From contig JABTTV010000001.1 in NCBI GenBank assembly GCA_015075725.1, forward strand, positions 4,083,223 through 4,147,222: 64,000 nucleotides of DNA, in the 5' to 3' direction. Below the pieces are notes generated by a model, which was not told the DNA's origin, did not search any database, and saw only the letters and a list, made by a program, of their open reading frames with translations. This DNA is from Anaerolineales bacterium (GTDB lineage: Bacteria > Chloroflexota > Anaerolineae > Anaerolineales > Villigracilaceae). This document shows positions 42,324 to 51,248 of the stretch, in pieces (the stretch's first letter is position 1; each line of letters begins with the position of its first letter). The position numbers were made by a program, and so were the translations under genes.

Positions 42324-43730
42324 ATGCCAGACCTATTCGATCACGCCATGCAGGAACGTATGAAGCAGGAAGCACCCCTCGCGGCGCGGATGCGTCCGCG
42401 AACGCTCGAGGAGTACATCGGGCAGGAACACATCATCGGCGAAGGGAAATTACTCCGCCGCGCCATCGAAGCGGACAGGCTTTTTTCGTCCATCATTTTG
42501 TGGGGACCACCCGGCACCGGCAAGACCACGCTGGCGCAAGTCATCGCAAACACCACCAAAAGCCATTTCGTCACCATATCCGCGATACTGGCGGGGAAAG
42601 CCGACCTGCGTGTCGTTATCGATGAAGCGCTCGAAAGACGGCGATTACACAACGAGCGGACACTCCTGTTCGTGGATGAAGTCCATCGCTGGAACAAGGC
42701 ACAGCAGGATGCGCTTCTTCCTCACGTCGAGGCGGGTGTGGTCACGCTCATCGGCGCAACGACAGAGAATCCATATTTCGAGGTGATCAAAGCGCTGATC
42801 TCGCGTTCGCGCGTATTCCAATTGCGGAATCTGAATCAAAATGAAACGGGCATTTTGATCGACCGTGCCCTCTCCGACAAAGAACGCGGGTATGGCAACA
42901 GGAACATCACAATTGACGATAACGCCCGGTCGCATCTCATCGAAGTCGCCTCGGGCGACGCCCGTAATGCTTTGAACGCCATCGAACTGGCCGTCGAATC
43001 AACCGCACCGGATAAAAACGGCTTCATTCACATTACCCTTGACGTCGCACAGGAATCGATCCAGCGCCGTGCAGTTCTCTATGACAAGGATGGCGACGCG
43101 CACTACGACACGATTTCAGCTTTTATCAAGTCTGTGCGCGGCTCGGACCCCGACGCGGCATTGTACTGGCTAGCAAAAATGATCTACGCCGGAGAGGATC
43201 CGAAATTCATTCTGCGTCGACTCATCATCCTCGCTGGTGAAGATATCGGCCTTGCAGACCCGATGGGTTTGGTCGTCGCCTCGTCCGCTGCCCAAGCCTT
43301 CGATTACATCGGGCTTCCCGAAGGGATCTATCCCATCGTCGAAGCGACGCTTTATCTTTCCACCTCGCCAAAATCCAACTCCGCGGGCGCATATTTCAAG
43401 GCGATGAAGAAGATCGAAGACGAAGGACAGATCTCAGTGCCGCGTCATTTGATGGATGGCAACCGGGATGCCGCCGCGATGGGGCACGGCAGGGATTATA
43501 TTTATCCACACGAGTTCGAGGGTCATTTCACGCCGCAACAATATTTACCAAAACGTTTGCTTGGCACCTATTTTTACTCCCCCTCAGAAGAAGGTTACGA
43601 ATCACAGGTCACTGCACGACTCGAGATGTGGCGCGAGGCGCAACGAAAGGCGTTGGGCATCACCAAGGTGGAAAATATTCCTGCCATGAGCGAAGAGCAG
43701 ATCCAGGAGATGAAGAGGAAGATCAAATAG
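42324..43730 (+). CDS. rarA: Replication-associated recombination protein A (AAA+ ATPase)
   Basis: 468 residues, normal RarA/MgsA length. LAARMRPRTLEEYIGQEHI opens it. Walker A is LWGPPGTGKTTLAQV (about residue 62), Walker B TLLFVDEVHRWNKAQQDALL, sensor 1 LIGATTENPYFEV, and the Arg finger region ISRSRVFQL. The C-terminal part (GSDPDAALYWLAKMIYAGEDP, LGTYFYSPSEEGYE) is the tetramerisation domain. It acts at stalled replication forks. It is followed after 1 nt by the phosphatase gene, so an operon with the next two genes is likely. Confidence 0.95.
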   Translation: MPDLFDHAMQERMKQEAPLAARMRPRTLEEYIGQEHIIGEGKLLRRAIEADRLFSSIILWGPPGTGKTTLAQVIANTTKSHFVTISAILAGKADLRVVIDEALERRRLHNERTLLFVDEVHRWNKAQQDALLPHVEAGVVTLIGATTENPYFEVIKALISRSRVFQLRNLNQNETGILIDRALSDKERGYGNRNITIDDNARSHLIEVASGDARNALNAIELAVESTAPDKNGFIHITLDVAQESIQRRAVLYDKDGDAHYDTISAFIKSVRGSDPDAALYWLAKMIYAGEDPKFILRRLIILAGEDIGLADPMGLVVASSAAQAFDYIGLPEGIYPIVEATLYLSTSPKSNSAGAYFKAMKKIEDEGQISVPRHLMDGNRDAAAMGHGRDYIYPHEFEGHFTPQQYLPKRLLGTYFYSPSEEGYESQVTARLEMWREAQRKALGITKVENIPAMSEEQIQEMKRKIK

Positions 43731-43731
43731 C

Positions 43732-44190
43732 ATGGACGAGATCCGTCCGTGGTTATTCATAGGCGCGTACCGCGATACGATGAATAAGAGTTATCTCGAC
43801 CTCAATTCCATCCGCGCGATGTTGCAACTTGCCGAACACGTGGAACAGCCGGGTATCGTTTCACTTTATCTGCCTATCGAGGATGTCGCTCCGATCTCTC
43901 ACGAACATATCCGGCGGGGCGTGGATTTCATCCGCGAGCATAAGCAAAAAGGCAATCGTGTGCTGGTCGCTTGTGGCGCAGGGGTGAACCGTTCGAGCGC
44001 GTTCTCCGCCGCAGCATTGAAAGAAGAAGATGGCCTAGGTTTGTTTGATGCCTTCAAAGAGGTCAAGAAGCGCCATCCCGAATCCATGCCGCACGAGCCG
44101 GTCTGGATTTCGCTATGCGAGTATTACAACGAGTCCACGCCGTTTTTGGACGTGATGCGGCTGGGAATCGAAATTCACAAAGGAACATAA
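43732..44190 (+). CDS. Dual-specificity protein phosphatase-like protein
   Basis: 152 residues. The catalytic P-loop is VLVACGAGVNRSSAFSAAAL, with Cys about residue 82 and Arg 88 of the CxxGxxRS signature, and a general-acid loop lies in YLPIEDVAPIS. The size fits a minimal DSP fold. It may dephosphorylate Tyr/Ser/Thr-phosphorylated proteins or other substrates. It starts 1 nt after rarA and its stop overlaps the next gene (TAATG), so translation is coupled. Confidence 0.8.
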   Translation: MDEIRPWLFIGAYRDTMNKSYLDLNSIRAMLQLAEHVEQPGIVSLYLPIEDVAPISHEHIRRGVDFIREHKQKGNRVLVACGAGVNRSSAFSAAALKEEDGLGLFDAFKEVKKRHPESMPHEPVWISLCEYYNESTPFLDVMRLGIEIHKGT

Positions 44191-44816
44191 TGCCTCTCCT
44201 GTTGCTCATCCGTCACGGCGAAAACGAATATGTGAAGACCGGGAAAATGGCCGGACGAATTCCCGGCGTTCACCTCAATGAAAAGGGACAGAACCAGGCT
44301 CAGGCGTTGGGCGAGGCGTTGAAAGTAGTTCCTCTCAAAGCGGTGTATTCCAGTCCGCTGGAACGTGCCATGGAAACTGCTCAGCCTATCGCCGAATCCC
44401 ACAAATTGCCGATCATTAAGGAACCTGCCCTGATGGATACCGACATCGGTAAATGGCAGGGGAAGACGTTGAAGATGCTCCGGTTGACAAGGGTCTGGAA
44501 GATCGTACAGAACTCACCGTCACGTTTTCGATTCCCGGAGGGCGAGTCGTTCATCGAAGCGCAGACGCGTTACGTGGGGACGCTCGAGCGCATCATCCAA
44601 AAACATCACAAGCCTCAGGATGTGGTGGCAGTGGTCTTTCACGCCGATCCGATCAAACTGACGGTGGCACATTTTCTGGGTATGCCGCTGGACCACTTTC
44701 AGCGTTTGAGCTGCGACACGGGCTCGCTAACGGCGCTGCATGTAAATGAGATGGGGGCAAATCTAATTAAGTTGAATCAACGCCCGCCGTTTGATTTTCT
44801 ACAAAAGAAGAAGTAG
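44190..44816 (+). CDS. Histidine phosphatase, MSMEG_4193-like
   Basis: 208 residues from ATG 44190; the longer frame was rejected because it overlaps the phosphatase gene. RHGENEY (His about residue 9), AVYSSPLERAMETAQPIA and a second His in VAVVFHADPIKLTVAHFLG form the histidine phosphatase core. GKMAGRIPGVHLNEKGQNQA follows the pattern of the MSMEG_4193 phosphomutase-like group often encoded near polyphosphate or mycothiol-type genes. The substrate is unknown. It is the last gene of the rarA group. Confidence 0.85.
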   Translation: MPLLLLIRHGENEYVKTGKMAGRIPGVHLNEKGQNQAQALGEALKVVPLKAVYSSPLERAMETAQPIAESHKLPIIKEPALMDTDIGKWQGKTLKMLRLTRVWKIVQNSPSRFRFPEGESFIEAQTRYVGTLERIIQKHHKPQDVVAVVFHADPIKLTVAHFLGMPLDHFQRLSCDTGSLTALHVNEMGANLIKLNQRPPFDFLQKKK

Positions 44817-44868
44817 GGCGGATTACCAACACAGCACCTGGGGTGGGCGCAAGTGTCCGGCCCCGCAA

Positions 44869-47703
44869 TTACTTCCACAACTTCGCCAGTTCAATCAACG
44901 ATCGGTAATACGGCTCGATGCTGGGAATGAAGTGCGCCTCGTCCTTTGCATGTGGGCCGATGCCGGATTGTCCCCATACGACTGCCTGCCCGCCGGGAGC
45001 GAATCGTGCACTGGTGCCGGGTAACTTCTTCCCGAGTCTCGGCTCTTCACCACCTGAAGCCTGTTTGACTGCTTCGATCAACGCTTTCAACGCCGGATTA
45101 TTCGGGTTGCAGGAGACGCCGTTTTCCATTACGGAGAACCGAGCTTCGAGACCGATTTCGGCACAATAGGCTTCGACCGCAGACCGCAGGCCATTGACAT
45201 CATCCTGGGGGATGGGGCGAATCTCTACGCCAAGAATCCCCTCCCCGGCAGTGACGTTGTAAATACCGGGCGTGCCAACACTGATAAATGGGAACTTTGC
45301 CTGCGATTGCCACCCATCGGATGATTTGAGTGTGAGATGTTTATCGAAGATTTCGTTCAAGTAAGAACGTGCGGCGATTAGTTTTTCGCTCAAGTCTCCA
45401 GTACCTGCTATTCCTGTATGTCCTTTCGCCCCGCGCGCGATGACATCAAAACGCATGACGCCGCGATTTTCGACGCAGATTTCTCCGTAGAGTTCGATTC
45501 CTTTTTCACCCGTTCTCTCACCCGCAATGAAAAGGGATGGCGCTAAATCCAATTCCTTCAAGACGTGCGGTGTGCCCCAAGCTTCGGCTTCGCCGTTCTC
45601 TTCATTGCCGACTAGTAGTAAAGCAATATTTGGTGTCGATCCGGCATCACTTTTCAATCTGGCTACGCGCAAGGCATCCTTCAACCACACCAGGTACGTT
45701 GCAACGACGGTCTTCATATCCGCGGCACCCCTTCCCCGCAGATAATCGCCTTCGATACGCGGGGTGAACTGTGAGTCGTCTGGTTCAGGTTCGACGACGT
45801 CAAAGTGACCTGTTAAGAGTATTGGAGGATTGGAGGATTGTTGATTAGGTAAATGGTTATTAGTAACTGGGAATTTTGCGAAGACCGCTGGATACTTTCC
45901 GTCAAAGAAATTGGTTTCGAGACCTGCGCCACGGAGGTAGTCGTCAATCAAGGAAGCGGCGCGATGGACTTCGTCGAGGCGTTCGTTGGGAGAGGCGGTA
46001 ACAGACGGGATGCGAATCAGTTGTTGGGCCAAATCAAGGATTTCGGAAGTTTTATCGGGGTAGGAAATTTCGATGACCGCCTGCTCGCGCGGACGGAAGC
46101 GGATGGGCGCAGTGGGAATTTGGCGAATCACATCACGGGACCGGTTGATATACTCAGCAATCTTGGAGGCATCGCTACCGAGGGAGAGGTGGTCAGAAGC
46201 GATTCGTTCGATATCGGCTTTCACCTGCACTTCGCGTTCGTAGAATAATTCCTTCAATATCGTGAGCGGAACCTCGTCGTTTTCACCGAGCTCCATTTGC
46301 AGGCGCGCACGGATTTTTTCGGAGTCGTTGCGTCCGCCCTCAGCCATTTCAATCAACGGCAAAAGATCATCCCCCAGGTTCAAGGCTTTTGCGAGCGGCT
46401 TGACTTCGTTAAGAGCCCATTTGAGAAAGGCGCGCACCGACATGGGTTTGCCAGTGAGCGGGTTCTCGATCTCGGCGCGTAAACCATATTGAGCGGCAAG
46501 TTTTTCGTTGGCACGGGCGCGGGAAACATCCTCGCGGTCGTAACGGAAAGAACGCGCAAAGGTCGGATCGGAATAGATACGCAGCAAAAGCAAATATTTG
46601 AATGTCAGGTTGGCGATATCCAGGTCGAGCGAATGACCGCCTTCATCGGTGCGGATTTCGACGCGGCCCATCGGCAGGTTGATGCGCGCCATCAGGTTTT
46701 GTTTTTCGATTTGGAGAGCCATCTCCTCAGGTGGAGTCGGCTGACCGGCGGCAAACAAGCCGCGGGCGTAGAGCGAGGCAAGTTGGTCGCTCGTCGTGGA
46801 GATGATCCGCTCGACGGGTTCAGCAAAACTACGGGCGCGGATGGGAGTCCAGTTGTTGTTCCCAAAGCGGACGCCGCGGCGCACAAGGTCGTAGGAGATT
46901 TGCAGATAATCGTTGTACGAACGATAGAGGTCGGGGAGGTCGATGGCGGGCGGATTAGGGAAGGTGAGATTGCGAATCGAATCGAACTCGGTGAGGGCGA
47001 CCACAGCGCGTCCGCCGCGGACCTCAGCCTGCATCGGCGTCGAAGCGGAAGTTGCCACGAAAAGCGAGGCGAAGGCTCGCAGCAACCGCGTGGCGGTTAT
47101 GTAAAATTCGGATTTGAATTCATCAAGATGCATATCGCCGCGCTCGGTGGTTGAGAGATGCATGAAATCCCATGCAAAGAGCGGATCGGGCAGGGACATG
47201 TTCGTATGAATGCCGGTGGTCGCCAGCGTATCGCCATAGAGATCCACGCATTTTTCGAGATAGCGGCGTTTGGCGATCCCCCACTCCCCAGGAATGGAGT
47301 GATGACCTATGTCGGTGAGGAAGAGCAGGTTGCCATGCCAATAATGGAGTCGTTCGCCGAAATTGATACCCGCCCGATGTAACGCATTGATGAGTGAGGC
47401 TTCTTGCAGGCGCGCTTCGTAGATCGCTCCACGCGGACTGTAATACGGGCGCGTCGCCCATTCGATCATCCAGTGGAAGACTTCAAGCTGACTGAACTGA
47501 TTTTGCCACGGCGGTATGCACTCGCCGCGGAGATAATCTACAAACGAATGTTGGCTGGGTCCCGCGCCCACAGTGAGCAACGGACGCAGGTCTTCATCGA
47601 GGAGATTCCATTCTTGTTCGAAGCCGTTGAGTCCGCTGAAGGGTTTTTCCTTCGTGGCTTGCTCGAGGGCGAGCAGGTATTTGTCGGCAAATTTTTGGGG
47701 CAT
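44869..47703 (-). CDS. Glutamate-cysteine-ligase-like / M20 metallopeptidase fusion
   Basis: 944 residues. The first ~525 resemble glutamate-cysteine ligase/GCS2-type carboxylate-amine ligases (SGLNGFEQEWNLLD near residue 23, GIHTNMSLPDP near 164, GRVEIRTDEGGHSLDLDIANL near 353). Residues about 565-944 are an M20 peptidase: TGHFDVVEPEPDD (His, Asp), RGRGAADMKTVVA (bridging Asp), LLVGNEENGEAEAWG (Glu pair) and HAKDEAHFIPSIE (last His). A low-complexity insertion (NNHLPNQQSSNPPIL) interrupts the peptidase near its start. Joining an amide-forming and an amide-cleaving domain is unusual. Substrates are unknown. Confidence 0.75.
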   Translation of the reverse strand: MPQKFADKYLLALEQATKEKPFSGLNGFEQEWNLLDEDLRPLLTVGAGPSQHSFVDYLRGECIPPWQNQFSQLEVFHWMIEWATRPYYSPRGAIYEARLQEASLINALHRAGINFGERLHYWHGNLLFLTDIGHHSIPGEWGIAKRRYLEKCVDLYGDTLATTGIHTNMSLPDPLFAWDFMHLSTTERGDMHLDEFKSEFYITATRLLRAFASLFVATSASTPMQAEVRGGRAVVALTEFDSIRNLTFPNPPAIDLPDLYRSYNDYLQISYDLVRRGVRFGNNNWTPIRARSFAEPVERIISTTSDQLASLYARGLFAAGQPTPPEEMALQIEKQNLMARINLPMGRVEIRTDEGGHSLDLDIANLTFKYLLLLRIYSDPTFARSFRYDREDVSRARANEKLAAQYGLRAEIENPLTGKPMSVRAFLKWALNEVKPLAKALNLGDDLLPLIEMAEGGRNDSEKIRARLQMELGENDEVPLTILKELFYEREVQVKADIERIASDHLSLGSDASKIAEYINRSRDVIRQIPTAPIRFRPREQAVIEISYPDKTSEILDLAQQLIRIPSVTASPNERLDEVHRAASLIDDYLRGAGLETNFFDGKYPAVFAKFPVTNNHLPNQQSSNPPILLTGHFDVVEPEPDDSQFTPRIEGDYLRGRGAADMKTVVATYLVWLKDALRVARLKSDAGSTPNIALLLVGNEENGEAEAWGTPHVLKELDLAPSLFIAGERTGEKGIELYGEICVENRGVMRFDVIARGAKGHTGIAGTGDLSEKLIAARSYLNEIFDKHLTLKSSDGWQSQAKFPFISVGTPGIYNVTAGEGILGVEIRPIPQDDVNGLRSAVEAYCAEIGLEARFSVMENGVSCNPNNPALKALIEAVKQASGGEEPRLGKKLPGTSARFAPGGQAVVWGQSGIGPHAKDEAHFIPSIEPYYRSLIELAKLWK

Positions 47704-48248
47704 GGGTGAGTCCTGATAAAAAAGGTTATTGAAGGGCTTTGAAAGAGGAAGGAAGAAAGAGAATGGAAAGTGGAAAGTGGCAGGTCAAGACAATTCGAAA
47801 ACTATGCCCTTTGTTCATCGTTGATAAAGAAAAAATCAAAAGTTATTCTATTAATCTCTCGAAAGCGGCTTCGGGTTGTGGTGTCCGTCCACGAATTTGC
47901 ACGAATAAACGAATAAGAACAATCGTATATGGGCATTCGCGGCTAGTATTGTCTGAGTTTCTGTTAATATTACGATCATGAGTAAAGACCTATCAGATTA
48001 CCAAAAGACCTGCCAGTGATTTGAGAAAAAATACGGAATGACTTCCGATGAATTTCTGCTCAAATTTGAATCTGGAGAGTTGGGCGACTCACAAGGTTTT
48101 TTCGATTGGTTTGCCGCAAAACGCGCGTTCGATTTGCAATATACGAGACAGGAAGAATAATTCTACCCTCCGCTCGTCGCCTCTTTCCTCTTTCTTCTTT
48201 CGTCCACTTTCCACTTTCCACGCTTGCCTTGAGCGAAGTTGAAGGGTT
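47704..48248. other. Spacer with inverted GGAAAGTGG repeats and a small pseudogene
   Basis: The stretch is more AT-rich than its neighbours. It contains GGAAAGTGGAAAGTGG at about 47764-47779 and the complementary CCACTTTCCACTTTCC at about 48204-48219, so the small pseudogene lies between inverted copies. A GCCTTGAGCGAAGTTGAAGGG text at 48228-48248 resembles another interspersed repeat. No intact gene is seen. Confidence 0.5.
47978..48160 (+). pseudogene. Small antitoxin-like gene with an in-frame TGA
   Basis: A 61-codon frame from ATG 47978 to TAA 48160 contains one TGA at 48017-48019 (codon 14). The C-terminal part reads KYGMTSDEFLLKFESGELG and FFDWFAAKRAFDL, a pattern like short antitoxins that accompany small RNase-type toxins. 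No toxin gene follows. The rest of the frame is intact, which suggests recent inactivation or restart at the ATG at 48038. Confidence 0.55.
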
Positions 48249-49553
48249 CTATCTTTTCAAACTCTCCAACCCCTCCATCAACCTCTTGAACGCACCTTCA
48301 GTCCGGTCGACGGGGGTGGCGTAGGAGAAACGAATCCATTCGGCGCCGAAGGGTGAGAAGAACGCGCCGGGGACAACGGCAACGCCGTGATTTTCGGCGA
48401 GGTATTGACCGAGGGGTTCCGTGTCTGCCCAGCCTTTGGCTTTGATAAACTCACCCACGTTGATAAAGGCGTAGTAGCCTTTGCCGATGATGTGTTGCAT
48501 ACCACTCTCAGCCAGCAACTTCTTCAAAATGACGCGGCTGGCATTGGTCGGTTCGATGATGGATTTCGCGGCTTCGGCGAATCCCATTTCGTAGGCAGCC
48601 ATTGCGACCGCCAGTGAGAAGAACGAAGGCATGACCGTATGCGAGGCACGCGCCGTAATGAACTTGATTATGGATTCATCCGCAATCAAGTGGCAGTTGC
48701 GGATATTCGATCCGCCGAGCGATTTGGTGATCCCATCGAGGAACATAATGCGCTCGCGTTCTTCAGGCGTGAAATATTTGAGGAAGGAGTTCAAATCCAT
48801 GGGCGATTCGTCGGTCACGTAGTGATACATCCAATCGATGAGGACGAATGCAACTCCTGCTTCCAAAGCGGCTTTGGCGAGCGAGACTTGCTTCTCGACT
48901 GCGATGGTCAAGCCTGTAGGATTATCAGGGTTGGTGATGACGAGACCAGCGATTTTCCGTCCCGTGGTTTCGGCGAAATTCACGCTTTCACGGATCGCTT
49001 CTTCTGAATATGCCCAGCCCTGCGCGGGGTCGCCTGGCGCCCAGAGGACATTGGCACCGACTCCGTACGGTCCCCAGTTGTAGGAAATCCACGGGACGCG
49101 CGAAACCATGATGAGGTCGCCTTGACGTCCGTGACCGAGGGCGAGCATGGCTTGATAGGCTTTGACGAGGGCGTCACGTCCTCCCGCGGTGCCAAGCACG
49201 TTGGCAGGTCCCCAACCTGACGAAGAGTCCAATTTCCAATATTGCTCGATCACGGATTTGCGATAGGCTTCGGTGCCGAAAGGCATATCGTAAGCCGTAC
49301 CATGCTCCAACTGGAGTTGAAGCGCGCGTTCGAGAATCGGCCTGGGAGTCCCGGGTAACGACGCGCCTCCGTCACCCTGCGAGGCGTCGAAGATCTTGGC
49401 CTCCGGACTTTTATCTTTATAGACCTTCAGCGATTTATTGATGAGGAACATGCGCGAGGGCGGAATATCCGTCAACTGCTTGAGATGGCTGCTGACGGGA
49501 ATGAGATTCTTCTCGTCGACTGCGAAAACGGGAGTGGTATTGGGAATGGACAT
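48249..49553 (-). CDS. Class I/II aminotransferase
   Basis: 434 residues from ATG 49553, preceded by GAGGAGAGA; an ATG 15 bases upstream overlaps that site. PLP-enzyme elements are GTAGGRDALVKAYQAML (cofactor phosphate region, about residue 122), ITNPDNPTGLT (Asn/Pro, about 204), VLIDWMYHYV (Asp, about 236) and the Schiff-base lysine in FLDGITKSLGGSNIRN (about 275). IRFSYA supplies the carboxylate Arg. The amino-acid substrate is unknown. The gene is preceded by a ~200-nt leader with a terminator-like hairpin against its ribosome-binding site. Confidence 0.85.
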   Translation of the reverse strand: MSIPNTTPVFAVDEKNLIPVSSHLKQLTDIPPSRMFLINKSLKVYKDKSPEAKIFDASQGDGGASLPGTPRPILERALQLQLEHGTAYDMPFGTEAYRKSVIEQYWKLDSSSGWGPANVLGTAGGRDALVKAYQAMLALGHGRQGDLIMVSRVPWISYNWGPYGVGANVLWAPGDPAQGWAYSEEAIRESVNFAETTGRKIAGLVITNPDNPTGLTIAVEKQVSLAKAALEAGVAFVLIDWMYHYVTDESPMDLNSFLKYFTPEERERIMFLDGITKSLGGSNIRNCHLIADESIIKFITARASHTVMPSFFSLAVAMAAYEMGFAEAAKSIIEPTNASRVILKKLLAESGMQHIIGKGYYAFINVGEFIKAKGWADTEPLGQYLAENHGVAVVPGAFFSPFGAEWIRFSYATPVDRTEGAFKRLMEGLESLKR

Positions 49554-49565
49554 GATTTCTCTCCT

Positions 49566-49595
49566 CAAGAAAAACGCCCCGAATGGCTCGGGGCG
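49566..49595 (-). promoter_or_regulatory. Terminator-like hairpin directly before the aminotransferase ribosome-binding site (possible attenuator)
   Basis: On the minus strand an 8-bp stem CGCCCCGA/TCGGGGCG with a 5-nt loop is followed by TTTTT and then GAGGAGAG of the aminotransferase. It may terminate the upstream MoaD-like operon, or act as an attenuator within a leader that runs from 49771. Confidence 0.6.
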
Positions 49596-49771
49596 CTGGG
49601 ATTACTTAGTTTGTATGAACTTGTTGCTGTTCACCAGGTAACCGCCAACATCCCATCACCGATCCGGTGACAGTATTATGAAGGTTGGTATTAGTATCGC
49701 AGTAATGCTGGCTGAACATTGGGCGCAAGGATACCACCACGGATTAACTGCGTCAAGAAACTGCAGAATGG

Positions 49772-50068
49772 CTATCCGCCAGCCATTGCGCCGACAATCC
49801 GAAACGGTTCCGTTCCGTCCAAAATCGATTCGGGGAGAATAACATCATAGGCATCCAGAGACCAATCCCTCCCGCAGGCAAAGAAGCGGATGAAGGGGCG
49901 GCGTTCGCCGGTGATCTGGTCCCGAATCGTCCCGCGCAGAACGGGATACCGATTCTCAAGCGCATCCAATATCGACCCGATGCTTGGTTCAGCCTCGATG
50001 GAAATCTCCACCTCCCTGCCGGTGCGTGCCAGGTTTTGCAAGTGATATGGGAGTTGTACTCGGATCAT
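49772..50068 (-). CDS. MoaD/ThiS-family ubiquitin-like protein
   Basis: 98 residues from ATG 50068. The beta-grasp fold is suggested by IRVQLPYHLQNLARTGREVEIS and a terminal strand (PFRIVGAMAGG) ending in Gly-Gly, the C-terminus that is adenylated in sulfur-carrier proteins such as MoaD. It overlaps the stop of the Asp-box gene by 4 bases (ATGA). No moaE, moeB or thiF gene is nearby, so use in molybdopterin synthesis is not supported by context. Confidence 0.75.
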   Translation of the reverse strand: MIRVQLPYHLQNLARTGREVEISIEAEPSIGSILDALENRYPVLRGTIRDQITGERRPFIRFFACGRDWSLDAYDVILPESILDGTEPFRIVGAMAGG

Positions 50069-51177
50069 TTCAGGGTTTGAACTTCGACGGAAAGAACCGC
50101 GGGGAGATCCCTTGCGATGGCAGTCCAACTATCGCCAGAGTCGGAAGAGGCGTAAATCTGTCCGCCGGTTGTGCCGAAATAGATGCCGCATGAATCGAGA
50201 GCATCCACCGCCAATGCGCTTCTCAATACGTTGACATAACAATCGCTTTGGGGCAGACCCTTCGTCAAAGCTTCCCATTCGTTCCCGCCGGAACGGCTGC
50301 GATAGACGCGGAGTTTTCCGTCGGGAGGGAAGTGCTCCGAATCGCTCTTGATCGGAACGACATAGATGGTATCCGGCTCATGTGCATGGACTGCGATCGG
50401 GAAACCGAAATCGCTGGGCAGGTTGCCGCTCACTTCATGCCATGAATCGCCGCCGTCGTCGCTGCGATTAACATCCCAATGCTTCTGCATAAAAAGGATG
50501 TTCGAATTCGAAGGGTGCATCGCGATGTTATGAACGCAATGTCCGACCTCGGCATCGGGATCGGGCAACTCGCCGGACTTCAAACCCTTGTTGATGGGTT
50601 GCCAGGTTTTGCCGCCATCATTGGATCGAAATGCCCCCGCGGCGGAGATTGCAACGAATATTCGATTTTGATTATTCGGATCAAGGATGATCGTGTGCAG
50701 GCACATGCCCCCCGCGCCGGGCTGCCAAAGATGTCCCTTCGTTTCGCGCAGACCGGGCAACTCCTGCCAGGTCATGCCGCCATCAGAGGATCGGAACAAT
50801 GCCGCATCTTCCACGCCGGCATAAACAGTGTCGGGGTCCCTAAGCGATGGCTCAAACCGCCAGACGCGTTTGAATTCCCAGGGATGCTGCGTCCCGTCGT
50901 ACCACAAATGGGTACCTGGAACTCCATCATAGGCAAAATTATTTCCAACCGGCTCCCAGGTTTCTCCGCCGTCGTTCGAGCGCTGGACGATCTGTCCAAA
51001 CCAACCCGAAGATTGCGATGCATATAACCGGTTCGGGTCTGCGGGTGAGCCGTTCATGTGATAGATCTCCCATCCGGCAAAATGCGGACCGGAGATCTTC
51101 CATTTTTTACGTTTTCCATCCGATGTGAGAATGAACGCGCCTTTGCGCGTCCCGACCAAAACTCTTACTCCACTCAT
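50065..51177 (-). CDS. Asp-box (BNR/sialidase-like) beta-propeller protein
   Basis: 370 residues. Repeated Asp-box motifs of the S-x-D-x-G-x-T/S-W type are visible: RSNDGGETWEPV (about 67), RSSDGGMTWQEL, RSNDGGKTWQPI, RSDDGGDSWHEV and ASSDSGDSWTAI. They mark a sialidase/Vps10-like propeller. No signal peptide is present, so it is probably cytoplasmic. Catalytic sialidase residues were not identified. It is coupled to the MoaD-like gene, a pairing I recall from other genomes without a known role. Confidence 0.75.
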   Translation of the reverse strand: MSGVRVLVGTRKGAFILTSDGKRKKWKISGPHFAGWEIYHMNGSPADPNRLYASQSSGWFGQIVQRSNDGGETWEPVGNNFAYDGVPGTHLWYDGTQHPWEFKRVWRFEPSLRDPDTVYAGVEDAALFRSSDGGMTWQELPGLRETKGHLWQPGAGGMCLHTIILDPNNQNRIFVAISAAGAFRSNDGGKTWQPINKGLKSGELPDPDAEVGHCVHNIAMHPSNSNILFMQKHWDVNRSDDGGDSWHEVSGNLPSDFGFPIAVHAHEPDTIYVVPIKSDSEHFPPDGKLRVYRSRSGGNEWEALTKGLPQSDCYVNVLRSALAVDALDSCGIYFGTTGGQIYASSDSGDSWTAIARDLPAVLSVEVQTLK

Positions 51178-51248
51178 GGCTACTCTCCTTGTAATTCAAA
51201 TCAATAAAGCTAAGGGAAACGGAATCGTAACACGTCTGGTTCAGTTCA

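Noticed and set aside
49772..50068. moaD of molybdenum cofactor synthesis
   Set aside because: Fold and Gly-Gly end fit, but no moa/moe gene is nearby and the partner is an Asp-box protein, so no symbol was given.
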